A DNA stretch of 64,000 nucleotides from the NCBI RefSeq assembly GCF_964355755.1, contig NC_092670.1:35697795-35761794 (forward strand), written 5' to 3'. The notes beneath the pieces were generated by a model that had not been told where the DNA came from, did no database searches, and worked only from the letters and a program-made list of their open reading frames with translations. Numbering within the stretch: the stretch's first letter is position 1; the number at the start of each line of letters is the position of its first letter. The DNA comes from Antedon mediterranea (Eukaryota > Echinodermata > Crinoidea > Comatulida > Antedonidae). Positions 39,101-47,964 of this stretch are shown one piece after another. Both the position numbers and the translations under genes were made by a program.

Positions 39101-42100
39101 TGAAACCTCACCTTTAAGATGGATAGTGAATAATAAGTAATTCAACAATTACAGGATAGATAAACTATAATTTATCATGCTTATAAGGTCTCTTTTGAGG
39201 CTTGGGGAGTGGAGTAAAAAGAGTTGGGAGTTACAAACCATGGCACTCAACCATGGAACTAGGTCAGGATTATCATGCTTATAAGGTCTCTTTTGAGGCT
39301 TGGGGAGTGGAGTAAAAAGAGTTGGGAGTTACAAACCATGGCACTCAACCATGGCACTAGGTCAGGATTATCATGCTTATAAGGTCTCTTTTGAGGCTAG
39401 AGGAGTGGAGTAGAAAGAGTTGTGAGTTACAAACCATGGCACTCAACCATGGCACTAGGTCAGGATTATCATGCTTATAAGGTCTCTTTTGAGGCTTGGG
39501 GAGTGGAGTAAAAAGAGTTGGGAGTTACAAACCATGGCACTCAACCATGGCACTAGGTCAGGATTATCATGCTTATAAGGTCTCTTTTGAGGCTAGAGGA
39601 GTGGAGTAGAAAGAGTTGTGAGTTACAAACCATGGCACTCAACCATGGCACTAGGTCAGGATTATCATGCTTATAAGGTCTCTTTTGAGGCTTGGGGAGT
39701 GGAGTAAAAAGAGTTGGGAGTTTCAAACCATGGCACTCAACCATGGAACTAGGTCAGGATTATCATGCTTATAAGGTCTCTTTTGAGGCTTGGAGAGTGG
39801 AGTAAAAAGAGTTGGGAGTTATAAACCATGGCACTCAACCATGGCACTAGGTCAGGATTATCATGCTTATAAGGTCTCTTTTGAGGCTAGAGGAGTGGAG
39901 TAGAAAGAGTTGTGAGTTACAAACCATGGCACTCAACCATGGCACTAGGTCAGGATTATCATGCTTATAAGGTCTCTTTTGAGGCTTGGGGAGTGGAGTA
40001 AAAAGAGTTGGGAGTTACAAACCATGGCACTCAACCATGGCACTAGGTCAGGATTATCATGCTTATAAGGTCTCTTTTGAGGCTAGAGGAGTGGAGTAGA
40101 AAGAGTTGTGAGTTACAAACCATGGCACTCAACCATGGCACTAGGTCAGGATTATCATGCTTATAAGGTCTCTTTTGAGGCTTGGAGAGTGGAGTAAAAA
40201 GAGTTGGGAGTTACAAACCATGGCACTAGGTCAAGATTATCATGCTTATAAGGTCTCTTTTGAGGCTTGGGGAGTGGAGTAAAAAGAGTTGGGAGTTACA
40301 AACCATGGCACTCAACCATGGAACTAGGTCAGGATTATCATGCTTATAAGGTCTCTTTTGAGGCTTGGGGAGTGGAGTAAAAAGAGTTGGGAGTTACAAA
40401 CCATGGCACTCAACCATGGAACTAGGTCAGGATTATCATGCTTATAAGGTCTCTTTTGAGGCTTGGAGAGTGGAGTAAAAAGAGTTGGGAGTTACAAACC
40501 ATGGCACTCAACCATGGAACTAGGTCAGGATTATCATGCTTATAAGGTCTCTTTTGAGGCTTGGAGAGTGGAGTAAAAAGAGTTGGGAGTTACAAACCAT
40601 GGCACTCAACCATGGAACTAGGTCAGGATTATCATGCTTATAAGGTCTCTTTTGAGGCTTGGGGAGTGGAGTAAAAAGAGTTGTGAGTTACAAACCATGG
40701 CACTAGGTCAGGATTATCATGCTTATAAGGTCTCTTTTGAGGCTTGGGGAGTGGAGTAAAAAGAGTTGGGAGTTACAAACCATGGCACTCAACCATGAAA
40801 CTAGGTCAGGATTATCATGCTTATAAGGTCTCTTTTGAGGCTTGGGGAGTGGAGTAGAAAGAGTTGTGAATTACAAACCATGGCACTAGGTCAAGATTAT
40901 CATGCTTATAAGGTCTCTTTTGAGGCTTGGGGAGTGGAGTAAAAAGAGTTGTGAATTACAAACCATGGCACTAGGTCAGGATTATCATGCTTATAAGGTC
41001 TCTTTTGAGGCTTGGGGAGTGGAGTAAAAAGAGTTGTGAGTTACAAACCATGGCACTAGGTCAGGATTATCATGCTTATAAGGTCTCTTTTGAGGCTTGG
41101 GGAGTGGAGTAAAAAGAGTTGGGAGTTACAAACCATTGCACTCAACCATGAAACTAGGTCAGGATTATCATGCTTATAAGGTCTCTTTTGAGGCTTGGGG
41201 AGTGGAGTAGAAAGAGTTGTGAATTACAAACCATGGCACTAGGTCAAGATTATCATGCTTATAAGGTCTCTTTTGAGGCTTGGGGAGTGGAGTAAAAAGA
41301 GTTGTGAATTACAAACCATGGCACTAGGTCAGGATTATCATGCTTATAAGGTCTCTTTTGAGGCTTGGGGAGTGGAGTAAAAAGAGTTGTGAATTACAAA
41401 CCATGGCACTAGGTCAGGATTATCATGCTTATAAGGTCTCTTTTGAGGCTTGGGGAGTGGAGTAAAAAGTGTTGTGAGTTACAAACCATGGCACTAGGTC
41501 AGGATTATCATGCTTATAAGGTCTCTTTTGAGGCTTGGGGAGTGGAGTAGAAAGAGTTGTGAGTTACAAACCATGGCACTCAACCATGGAACTAGGTCAG
41601 GATTATCATGCTTATAAGGTCTCTTTTGAGGCTTGGGGAGTGGAGTAGAAAGAGTTGTGAATTACAAACCATGGCACTAGGTCAAGATTATCATGCTTAT
41701 AAGGTCTCTTTTGAGGCTTGGGGAGTGGAGTAGAAAGAGTTGTGAGTTACAAACCATGGCACTCAACCATGGAACTAGGTCAGGATTATCATGCTTATAA
41801 GGTCTCTTTTGAGGCTTGGGGAGTGGAGTAGAAAGAGTTGTGAATTACAAACCATGGCACTAGGTCAAGATTATCATGCTTATAAGGTCTCTTTTGAGGC
41901 TTGGGGAGTGGAGTAGAAAGAGTTGTGAATTACAAACCATGGCACTCAACCATGGAACTAGGTCAGGATTGAACCCTGGACTTTAGATTTGGAAGTTACA
42001 GCTTCACTACTTGCACACTAAAGAATCCAAATACAGTTGATTGTAGTGTTACATATTTAAGGGAACTACAGTAGTATATTTGACACTACAGTGACCCCTA

Positions 42101-44011
42101 TTTAGGGGACACCCCTTTTAAGGAGACACTTTTTCATTGTTCCTGTAATGGGAAAGTGTCCCAAGTTCTGCTGTAAAACAATCTGGATGTTGAGTATCTG
42201 ATATACATACCATCTTTCATCCTGTGCGCTACGATTTTAAAACAAAAACTACATTATTCTTTTATCTACAGAGATCTGGAACCAACTTCCTCGCTCCATC
42301 CGTTAAACTCCATCCCCTTTTCAATTCAAATTCTCTCCTGCAAACTCGCCTATTTCAATAGCTTTTCTTTTCATGTTGCGCTGTGAGACTCCGGTAACGA
42401 GCGCTTTTATATATGTTGGATATTATTATCTTCTACATATTTCTATAATTTTTTTTAGTCGTGTTCACACACCATAGCGAGTGGTTCAGCCGATGGCACT
42501 GTACGTGTTTGGGACTTATTGAAATGTGACCCCATTTATGTTCTGAATGGTCACATCAGCTCTGTGCTCTCTGTGTGTTGTTCGGATGACTATGTTGTCA
42601 GTATAGGCTCCGATGACAGACTGTGTGTTTGGAAGAAGACAACTCGAGGACGATTGATACATATTATACAACTCGTAAGATATTTCTTGTTTTACTGTGG
42701 TAAATCACAATACTACTTTATTAATAGTTTTTGTCTGAGTTTAGTTTTTTGTGGTAAAATATTGCTTCTTTGTGATTATTTACTGTCTTCAGTCAAAGAC
42801 CGGCCAGTTATGATCAGTGGCTGTGTGTGTTACTAGTACACCGGGGTAACCTCCTACTCATCTTGAAAGATGTACTAGGTTCTTGAAAGATGTACTAGGT
42901 TCTTTAAAGTACACATGAGCTAGTATGTGTACAATGGACCTACGGTTTATAGTCCTTATCCAAGACGATGTTGCAGCTACGTAATTACGGTTCCACTGTC
43001 TTAAACAAGCTCAATTTTCATTTCGCACCACATATCTATGCAGCTGTTGAGTGAAAAAAAGAAAAGTCATTCTGTGCACATTTAGAAACATATGAGCATG
43101 CACAGAATGTCTCTTAGATTCAATCGCTTCATACTCACATGGTGCGTTTTGTAAATGGAATGTCACTGTTTAACAAAGGCTACTTTATTTTTACTTTATT
43201 TATTTTAAATATTTTTTCTTTTTAATAGGACTCTGGTTGTGGCAGCAGTGTTATCACATTAGCAGATAAAATAATGGTTACAGGGGGCAAGGTAAATTCT
43301 TAATTTTAAATTTTGAAAATTATTTTTTGAAAATGATTTCACAATATTATGAATAATATGGAAAATACAATTGTATTTGTGTTATTTGCACAATAACATC
43401 ATATATGTATTGTACAACTGTTTATCAAAGTCCTACCATTATAGTATAGGAAAGAAGACAAAAAAAAGACAAAAACAATTACATACAAAATCCCAATTTG
43501 ATTATTACACAGTAGACACCTTTTATAAGGGTACATCTTTTAGCTTTGTCTACACTATCAAACTAGTTTGACAAAAAAATGTCTGATGTGCCCAAATATG
43601 GTAGTGATATTCCCAAATATGGTAGTGATATGACATCATCATGTCCATATATGGGCACATTTTTGGCCACATACAGTTTGATAGTGCAGACCCAACAAAG
43701 TTTTCTAAAGGAGGAGGTTCCACTGGAGTTAATACAAAATTTAAAAAAGTTTAAATAAAATAAATTCCAAACGTAAAATGTAATAATACTACTAATTAAA
43801 CTAGTTAAACTTATTCTTTACAACTTTATTTTAGGGGTGTCTTGTGGTTTGGGATATATTGGCTGGTGAGCCGCTACGCAAGGTAGATATGGGTAGCACA
43901 TACCTAACCGTCAATCAAATTACAGCCATTGATCACAGTTCAATTGTGTGTGATTGCGGAGAAGAGTTGAGGGTAATTGCATTTCCACCACAGCTACGCA
44001 AGGATGAATGA
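24056..44011 (+). CDS. SCAP: SREBP cleavage-activating protein SCAP (whole gene, 23 coding exons)
   Basis: SCAP is a polytopic ER membrane protein that senses sterol, is retained by Insig when sterol is high, and escorts SREBP to the Golgi in COPII vesicles when it is low. Twenty-three exons (listed separately) join in phase to 1326 aa; human SCAP is 1279 aa. In order: TM1 in residues about 20-45, a luminal loop with [11 protein letters not shown], the sterol-sensing domain at about 285-450 with YIYFS and [14 protein letters not shown], a cytosolic loop with MELSDL at 452-457 (the Sec24 signal MELADL with A to S), a large luminal loop, TM8 at about 707-730, then a cytosolic WD40 region from about 765 to the end. 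D448 in SIDIRRME corresponds to the human aspartate needed for Insig control. Introns hold a Helitron (intron 16) and a 2.8-kb satellite (intron 20). The identification is secure; the exact start is less so. Confidence 0.96.
24380..24700 (+). repeat. Pair of SINE-like units in SCAP intron 1
   Basis: Two related stretches, each with a B-box-like AGGTTCGAATC or AGATTCGAGTT, a CGCATTGCAT segment and GCTGCCATGGGA. Confidence 0.45.
24775..24922 (+). CDS. SCAP: SCAP coding exon 2
   Basis: Residues 40-89: the end of TM1 (SPMVKLPIA) and a Pro/Asp-rich luminal loop ending in KPRW. Confidence 0.93.
25140..25215 (-). repeat. tRNA-like SINE relic in SCAP intron 2
   Basis: Minus strand reads TGCGTTCAAGTCCTGTC, a B-box-like stretch, after a weak A box. 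Confidence 0.4.
25264..25421 (+). CDS. SCAP: SCAP coding exon 3
   Basis: Residues 90-142: [22 protein letters not shown] and [10 protein letters not shown], conserved luminal loop 1 blocks. Confidence 0.95.
25483..25582. mobile_element. MITE family B copy in SCAP intron 3
   Basis: Ends AAAGCTTGGTTCCCACTAGG and CCTAGTGGGAACCAAGCTTT form a nearly perfect palindrome of 100 bp. Confidence 0.78.
25772..25876 (+). mobile_element. MITE family A copy, internally deleted
   Basis: Keeps both ends but lacks the central right half; in SCAP intron 3. Confidence 0.7.
25945..26153 (+). CDS. SCAP: SCAP coding exon 4
   Basis: Residues 142-212, with the invariant [11 protein letters not shown] of luminal loop 1 followed by a WKND segment. 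Confidence 0.95.
26645..26759 (+). CDS. SCAP: SCAP coding exon 5
   Basis: Residues 212-250: [11 protein letters not shown] and [12 protein letters not shown]. Confidence 0.95.
27035..27131 (+). CDS. SCAP: SCAP coding exon 6
   Basis: Residues 250-282, a charged luminal segment ending HLYFK just before the sterol-sensing domain. Confidence 0.93.
27356..27690 (+). pseudogene. LINE C-terminal relic in SCAP intron 6
   Basis: Plus-strand frame with [18 protein letters not shown], a block typical of LINE RT C-termini, then CACCTATTTTAATAG and CTTTTCATG in common with 42267-42450. Broken by stops. Confidence 0.65.
27721..27799 (+). CDS. SCAP: SCAP coding exon 7 (start of sterol-sensing domain)
   Basis: Residues 283-309: [19 protein letters not shown]. 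The YIYFS motif, where human Y298C abolishes Insig control, is intact at about 303-307. Confidence 0.95.
28084..28210 (+). CDS. SCAP: SCAP coding exon 8
   Basis: Residues 309-351: [13 protein letters not shown], then [18 protein letters not shown] of the sterol-sensing domain. Confidence 0.96.
28446..28558 (+). CDS. SCAP: SCAP coding exon 9
   Basis: Residues 351-389: [20 protein letters not shown], then VVSTPV, the core of the sterol-sensing domain. Confidence 0.97.
28770..28938. mobile_element. Palindromic MITE, family H
   Basis: Arms CCGATTCCCAGTGCTGTATC and GATACAGCACTGGGAATCGG are perfect inverted repeats, extended inward by TCCACATACT. A relic with the same arms is near 46325-46515. 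Confidence 0.75.
28982..29135. mobile_element. MITE family B copy in SCAP intron 9
   Basis: Ends GCTTGGTTCCCACTAG and CAGTGGGAACCAAGCTT. The body includes GCAACG and CGTCCTTGCGTTG, the same segment that is amplified at 18164-18735. Confidence 0.78.
29211..29305 (+). CDS. SCAP: SCAP coding exon 10
   Basis: Residues 389-420, including [17 protein letters not shown], a membrane helix of the sterol-sensing domain. Confidence 0.95.
29690..29768 (+). repeat. Retroposon tail with TTGAA repeats in SCAP intron 10
   Basis: AATAAATTTGAATTGAATTG and further GAATT steps, as found at the end of many LINEs. Confidence 0.45.
30097..30195 (+). CDS. SCAP: SCAP coding exon 11
   Basis: Residues 421-453: [18 protein letters not shown], then [11 protein letters not shown]448 aligns with the human aspartate whose D443N change makes SCAP sterol-resistant. 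Confidence 0.97.
30343..30499 (+). mobile_element. MITE family A copy in SCAP intron 11
   Basis: Complete; ends AGATCTGTCTACACTATC and GACAGAGCTT. Confidence 0.8.
30641..30883 (+). CDS. SCAP: SCAP coding exon 12 (COPII signal)
   Basis: Residues 454-534. The junction of exons 11 and 12 makes MELSDL (452-457). A Ser/Thr-rich cytosolic loop follows, then [20 protein letters not shown]. Confidence 0.95.
30948..31123. mobile_element. MITE family C copy in SCAP intron 12
   Basis: Ends AGCCTTTCACACCTG and ACAGGTGTGAAAAGCCCT; inner arms CTCCGGTCCGG and CTCCGGACCGGAACC. Confidence 0.7.
31436..31617 (+). mobile_element. tRNA-derived SINE, unexpanded copy
   Basis: Carries an A-box-like TAGCTTGATGG at 31447 and a B-box GGTTCAATCC at 31490, then the body and a tail CCATCCTGTAATTGG. 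This is the same family that gave rise to the array at 39145-42035. It lies in SCAP intron 12. Confidence 0.75.
31722..32053 (+). CDS. SCAP: SCAP coding exon 13
   Basis: Residues 535-645: a TM helix ([14 protein letters not shown]), a poorly conserved luminal loop, then the conserved [17 protein letters not shown]. Confidence 0.94.
32228..32597 (+). CDS. SCAP: SCAP coding exon 14 (TM8)
   Basis: Residues 645-768: [13 protein letters not shown], an acidic luminal segment, TM8 at about 707-730 and a basic cytosolic edge, ending [11 protein letters not shown] at the start of the WD40 region. Confidence 0.94.
32820..32935 (+). CDS. SCAP: SCAP coding exon 15
   Basis: Residues 769-807: [19 protein letters not shown], then [11 protein letters not shown], the first WD40 repeat. 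Confidence 0.94.
33356..34034 (+). CDS. SCAP: SCAP coding exon 16 (long insert in the WD40 region)
   Basis: Residues 807-1033. Mostly low-complexity, rich in Ser, Pro, Gly and His. It carries the conserved [15 protein letters not shown] block seen in SCAP and ends with [20 protein letters not shown], resuming the WD40 fold. Confidence 0.93.
34198..36691 (+). mobile_element. Non-autonomous Helitron, copy A (2494 bp), filling SCAP intron 16
   Basis: Begins TCTATATATAAATTTACG after an A and ends in a GCGAGCGAAGCGAGCG stem-loop followed by CTAG, then T. It occupies almost all of the intron between SCAP exons 16 and 17. Internally, the block at about 34471-34720 recurs at about 35197-35335 and again at 35336-35570. 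A SINE-tail relic lies at about 35910-35950. The two small frames at 34562-34768 and 35334-35537 are the same duplicated segment and are not taken as genes. Confidence 0.85.
36655..36691 (+). repeat. Helitron 3' terminal hairpin, copy A
   Basis: CTAGATGGTACGC and GTGCCATCTAG pair around GAGCGAAGCGAGC. The outer CTAG is the transposon end. Confidence 0.8.
36781..36866 (+). CDS. SCAP: SCAP coding exon 17
   Basis: Residues 1034-1062: [19 protein letters not shown]. It starts 90 bp after the 3' end of Helitron copy A. A GTATGT donor at 36867 keeps the phase; the GTATTT at 36871 does not. Confidence 0.92.
37328..37428 (+). CDS. SCAP: SCAP coding exon 18
   Basis: Residues 1062-1096: [15 protein letters not shown], matching the vertebrate IVAARLNGSLDFFSL blade. 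Confidence 0.94.
37444..37620 (+). mobile_element. MITE family A copy in SCAP intron 18
   Basis: Contains a third tandem ATATGCTTAAATATAGTAG step, showing that the internal repeat is unstable. Confidence 0.75.
37783..37940 (+). CDS. SCAP: SCAP coding exon 19
   Basis: Residues 1096-1148, ending [13 protein letters not shown], a WD40 blade. Confidence 0.95.
38198..38278 (+). CDS. SCAP: SCAP coding exon 20
   Basis: Residues 1149-1175: [20 protein letters not shown], a WD40 blade with a GH dipeptide. Confidence 0.95.
38313..38943 (-). mobile_element. TTAA-flanked DNA element, family D, copy 2 (631 bp)
   Basis: Inverse orientation to copy 1, same TTAA borders, more diverged ends (ACAGCTTCCTACAA). 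In SCAP intron 20. Confidence 0.8.
39145..42035 (-). repeat. SINE with its body amplified into a satellite (about 30 units of 98/84 bp)
   Basis: Units open GATTATCATGCTTATAAGG and close ACTAGGTCAG. Full units are 98 bp; short units of 84 bp lack one of two CATGGCACT steps and dominate the right side. On the left, two unit types (GGCTTGGGGAG and GGCTAGAGGAG) alternate. The array lies in SCAP intron 20. Its right edge (41985-42035, minus strand) is a tRNA-like head with GGGTTCAATCCTGACCTAG and its left edge (39145-39180) is the SINE tail CTATCCTGTAATTG. Both edges match the single SINE at 31436-31617. Confidence 0.88.
42267..42450 (+). pseudogene. LINE C-terminal relic before SCAP exon 21
   Basis: Codes [11 protein letters not shown] then a stop, and shares its 3' part with the relic at 27356-27690. 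Confidence 0.6.
42459..42674 (+). CDS. SCAP: SCAP coding exon 21
   Basis: Residues 1176-1247: [28 protein letters not shown] and [11 protein letters not shown], two WD40 blades. The upstream LINE relic ends close to the polypyrimidine tract. Confidence 0.95.
43229..43291 (+). CDS. SCAP: SCAP coding exon 22
   Basis: Residues 1248-1268: [20 protein letters not shown]. Phase 0 at both ends. Confidence 0.94.
43541..43692 (+). mobile_element. MITE family A copy in SCAP intron 22
   Basis: Complete body with decayed right end (ATAGTGCAGACCCA). Confidence 0.75.
43835..44011 (+). CDS. SCAP: SCAP terminal coding exon 23
   Basis: Residues 1269-1326 and [20 protein letters not shown], then [16 protein letters not shown]. 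The final blade is followed by a short charged tail. Confidence 0.95.
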   Translation, partial: GCLVVWDILAGEPLRKVDMGSTYLTVNQITAIDHSSIVCDCGEELRVIAFPPQLRKDE

Positions 44012-47000
44012 AACTAGTTACTGGTGGACTATGAAGATAAGAACAATCGCAACGAACCCTGAGAGCCTACAGTAGGGACTTCTATATTTTATTGAATGAA
44101 GTGAATGAAGTCAACGTCCACATCGTCGTAGGTCGTAGTCGACTGTTACTCGTCGACAGATACCTGAACGTTTAGATTAAGTGGACATTTACGTTGACGT
44201 ACTAGTGAACGTATGACGTAATGACCTTGTGATCATCTGACCTTGTAATCTCTAGTAGGGCTTGCCCACGTGGAGCTATTCCACCTCGCTGGACTGGTGG
44301 AAGAGCACAGGCTTAGGCCAGGCTAAGTGTGTATCTTTGACCCAGACCATAAATCCATATCAATATTATTAAAAGGCTTTATTTATAATAACCAATTAAA
44401 ATTAATAATCCACAGTTTGCGAATATATTTTTACTGAAATTTACTTTACTACATTCTCAGAAGATCATCGTGAGATCAGTCTCCATCATGATTTTGGTAA
44501 ACTTTTGTAGTGTCACAACGTCATGCGTCCACTCGTACTCATGTCACAGAGAGAATGCCCCAAAAAAAAAAACTGAACAAGTGCCCAAATTTGCCAGTCG
44601 ACGTTCCAGTCGCCTAGTGCATGCGCATATCATTAAAATTACATATTAGGGTAGCGAAGAGAATCTAAAAGTTCCTATTATGCATGAAGATGCCTTGAAG
44701 GTACTCCATGTCTTTGGCGCCTGAATAGAAAGTAGAAAAAAAGTGCATTATAATATACAAATACGCCTAAACAGATATGCAACTGTTTATTAGACAACTA
44801 TGCATTTTAAAATACTGGTGGATAATGAATATACAAATAATGAGTGGAATGGACAGAATATTTTTATAAGTTTAAAAATGGACTGGTCTATTAAACGATG
44901 TGGATGGAACAAAAAAAACCATTATTTATCGTCTAATACATTTTTAAGTAGGTTGCCAAGTTGCCCTATTTTTTATGAACCCTTTTTTTTGCGCAACAAT
45001 ACTTTTAAAACAAGATACAAGCTGTAAAAACTTAAAAAGCACAACACTTATTAAATAAATAAACAAATTATTTTGTTATTTGGTTTGTTTGATCATGTTT
45101 ACTGACTAAGATTTTTTTAATGATGTGGTACATGATAAGTTGATTCAGTTTTAGCTTCAAATTCAAATTAGCTTTTGGTTTAAAATTGTAAATCTTTCCC
45201 TATGCGTGTAGTTACCCTTTCACACCAAAACTCTGCAGTGATTGATCTCCAGAGACACACACCAACCTAGCAACCTCAGTGTTTTGAACTTAGTTTTTAA
45301 ACCAAAACTGCGGAGTGTCTTCGACAGAGTTTTTCTTTTCATGTGAAAAGGGTATAGTAAATGTTTAATTTTGTTGTTTTGACGTTATTCTGATGTGGAG
45401 TTCGCTAATCGCATTGCTTGTGTCCTAGGCAAGACACGTGCGTTTGCCTCTATCCATCCAGGTGTACAAATAAGTTCACCTGTTGCGCTGACTAGCTGCT
45501 TCTTTATGAAAGTGCGTATCCATACGCGGTGTCCACATACATCCAAAATGATCAGGGTATAGTATAATTATTACCAGATCTTCCCTTCATTTTTTCATAC
45601 ATCTGTGTAATCAAAGTTCCGGTAGTAATTTCGGAATGATGACAACTGCCATTTTATATTTGTTTGAAAAAAAAAAATATGTTGAATTGTGTGAGTAGTG
45701 ATACGGTGATAGAGAGTATTTTCATTTTAAGAATTGTTTTTAGCATATCATTTTTTATCGTCAAATATGTTATACAGTACATACATTGTTAGTTTTGCAG
45801 CTGGGCATTAATTTTTGTTTGAAATTCAATTCTAATCAAAACTTAATTGTGTCAAATTAAATGTAAGAAATGTTTATTCAATCATAAAATCTGAATTTGT
45901 TATCCATGATAATATTGGCCAAATATTGAGTTGGGATATTGGAATATTTGTAACAAATGCAATTAAATAAATGTAACGAAAAAAAAACAACATTTTGTGG
46001 TAACGCAAGTGCGTTGACCAATCACAGGCGACAGTCTTGATAAGTTTTGGTTAAGTTGCTTATGGTGGGCTTGCGTTGCGTCCAAGTATCTAGCTTTAGA
46101 CATAAGCTATACAATGGTTATATGTAACTGATGAAATTCGTATAAATTAATCTGATTATTGTATGTAAATATATTTTATAAATAAAATGTATGGTCACGT
46201 TAAATCAATTGGAATGCGTCTCTCTATGTAAAAAGATTACTGACAATAGAATGACATTAGTTTGCGTTTGAGCGCAGCTAGGCCTATATGCATAAGCAAA
46301 CCAAGTATAATAGTGTATCAACAGTCTGTACCCGATTCTCAGTGCTGCATCGGTGCTGTATCTCCATATACTACGATATTTGCTCAGTATCAGTCATATT
46401 TGGTAATACAGCATCTCATGTTTATCACAGTGGTGCCTGTATCATGTAAGGAGATGATAGTTTATACTTGTGAAACACATGTGATGTTGTATTACCAAAT
46501 ATTTCTATGATACTGAAATCTACTTAGAACCAGGTGCTATATTTTTGTTCGTACATAAGTTAGGGACCCCTCCTGAAACGTCACAAAAAAATACATGAAT
46601 ATTTATTAGTCATATCCGTAAGGTGTGACGTAAGAATTGAGCCAACTACTATTCGCGAACCGGTTGCAGTCTGAGTTTGCTGGGCTAAAATGTTGATCAT
46701 GTTTTGTAAATATTCTGTAATTAGGCCTATTATATATTTAAACACACTTTTACTATCATACACACGTAACCAGTGACGTATCGCTCAGCACTAATGCTTA
46801 AAGATGCCGCCCGATTATGTAACGTATGAAACTTATTAAGCATACACTTACAATTCGCTTTTGATCAATTTAACCACAGCATTTCAGCTACTATGATTTT
46901 GTCTCCTCTTTCTTCTTGTACTGTACCTCTGATGTTGGTATACATAAATATGCTACATCAAGTTGTATTAATAATCGTTGTTTAATTTATCTGGCAAGGT

Positions 47001-47320
47001 AATTTGCATGAATCAAATTAATTACCATAACATATCACAACAAACGTCACGCCTGGAACTTTTAATTTACTTACACAAACATCAATTACAGATAAAATTA
47101 GATACTCCCAAACTTTTAAAGTAAACGTCGTTTCAATGATGTATAATGATAAAGTAAGTATTTGAAAGTCTACAAGGGATTGTCGACATGTGTGTGTTTC
47201 TAAATAGTAATTTAGTTATGAAATTAGTGTATACAAAATCAAAAGATCACGTGGTCTTATGGGAATACTAAAACAAACACTGATAATTATCAATGAAGTA
47301 TTAATTGCCTTTTTGTTGAG
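44012..47320. other. Intergenic: SCAP 3' flank with decayed repeats
   Basis: No convincing gene. The first few hundred bases are probably SCAP 3' UTR; AATAAA strings exist near 45055 and 46180, but none is clearly the cleavage signal. A palindromic-element relic lies at 46003-46095 and another, related to the element at 28770-28938, at about 46325-46515. Confidence 0.6.
46003..46095. mobile_element. MITE family B relic
   Basis: Shares GCGTTGACCAATCACAGGCG and CTTGCGTTGCGTCC with the copy that holds the 19-bp array; outer ends decayed. Confidence 0.55.
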
Positions 47321-47328
47321 TATAAAAA
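47321..47328 (+). promoter_or_regulatory. TATA box of the cysteine-rich peptide gene
   Basis: TATAAAAA stands about 30 bp before the presumed start of a short 5' UTR exon, with a good spacing for TFIID. No other gene in the window shows such a clear TATA box. Confidence 0.6.
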
Positions 47329-47349
47329 CTGTAGGCCTAGAGATTTTCC

Positions 47350-47429
47350 AAATCATTTATACTTTATCTTAACGCACCGACAACTGCAGCTTGTCTCCTC
47401 TTCTGTTGCACCGTTTGACAAAACACAAG
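47350..47429 (+). other. Probable 5' UTR exon of the cysteine-rich peptide gene
   Basis: The stretch between the TATA box and an ACAAG/GTAGGC donor at 47430 is read as a non-coding first exon. It would splice to the TTTTTAG acceptor at 47881, four bases before the ATG. This layout is common for secreted peptide genes but is inferred here. Confidence 0.5.
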
Positions 47430-47572
47430 GTAGGCCAGCTTAATATTCTAATAATGTGTATAGGCATTTAGATTTCTGCTTTCAAGCTTCCACCATGTCC
47501 AACTATATTTGAGATTTTTCACATTTCTAGTTTATTCAATTTCTAATCTAAGTTTGGTAACTTTTCTTTAAT

Positions 47573-47850
47573 GATCTACAAGATATATTGTCCCCCTGTA
47601 AATTTGTTGTTGTTGTTCCATACTAGTAGGCATATTCACTTTAACCAAAAATTGGATCCAAAAAAAATTTACTTGAAAAAACAATAATTTAAGTCTTTTA
47701 TAGGCCTAAGTGAAAACATTATTTTTTTTTTCTGCGGAAGTGATTAACTTTATTTAAACTACAAAATAACCTATTCAAAATCTGATTGTATTACTCTAGG
47801 CTATTTGTTCATGTTTTTTTTTCTTTAATCACTGTCACTGCTTAAATTGT
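47573..47850 (+). mobile_element. Family E relic in the 5' intron of the peptide gene
   Basis: Starts AGATATATTGTCCCCCTG; the body shares CACTTTAACCAAAAATTGGA and GAAGTGATTAACTTTATT with the element at 62049-62970; the right end is lost. Confidence 0.55.
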
Positions 47851-47885
47851 CAACTGCAATAATAGTTCCATTTGTTTTTAGAAAC

Positions 47886-47964
47886 ATGAAAGTTACAATT
47901 GTAGTTCTGCTTGTTGCCGCTGTTGCCATTTGTTTTGCGCATGCTCAGCCATACAGATCTGATG
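47886..47964 (+). CDS. Cys-rich peptide exon 1 (signal peptide)
   Basis: Residues 1-26 plus one base: hydrophobic leader with likely cleavage after AHA, then QPYRSD. Donor GTAAGT. Confidence 0.82.

Noticed and set aside
39553-39744. Minus-strand frame of 63 aa
   Set aside because: It lies wholly in two satellite units and repeats itself.
39145-42035. A CRISPR-like regular array
   Set aside because: Units are contiguous without unique spacers and the genome is animal.
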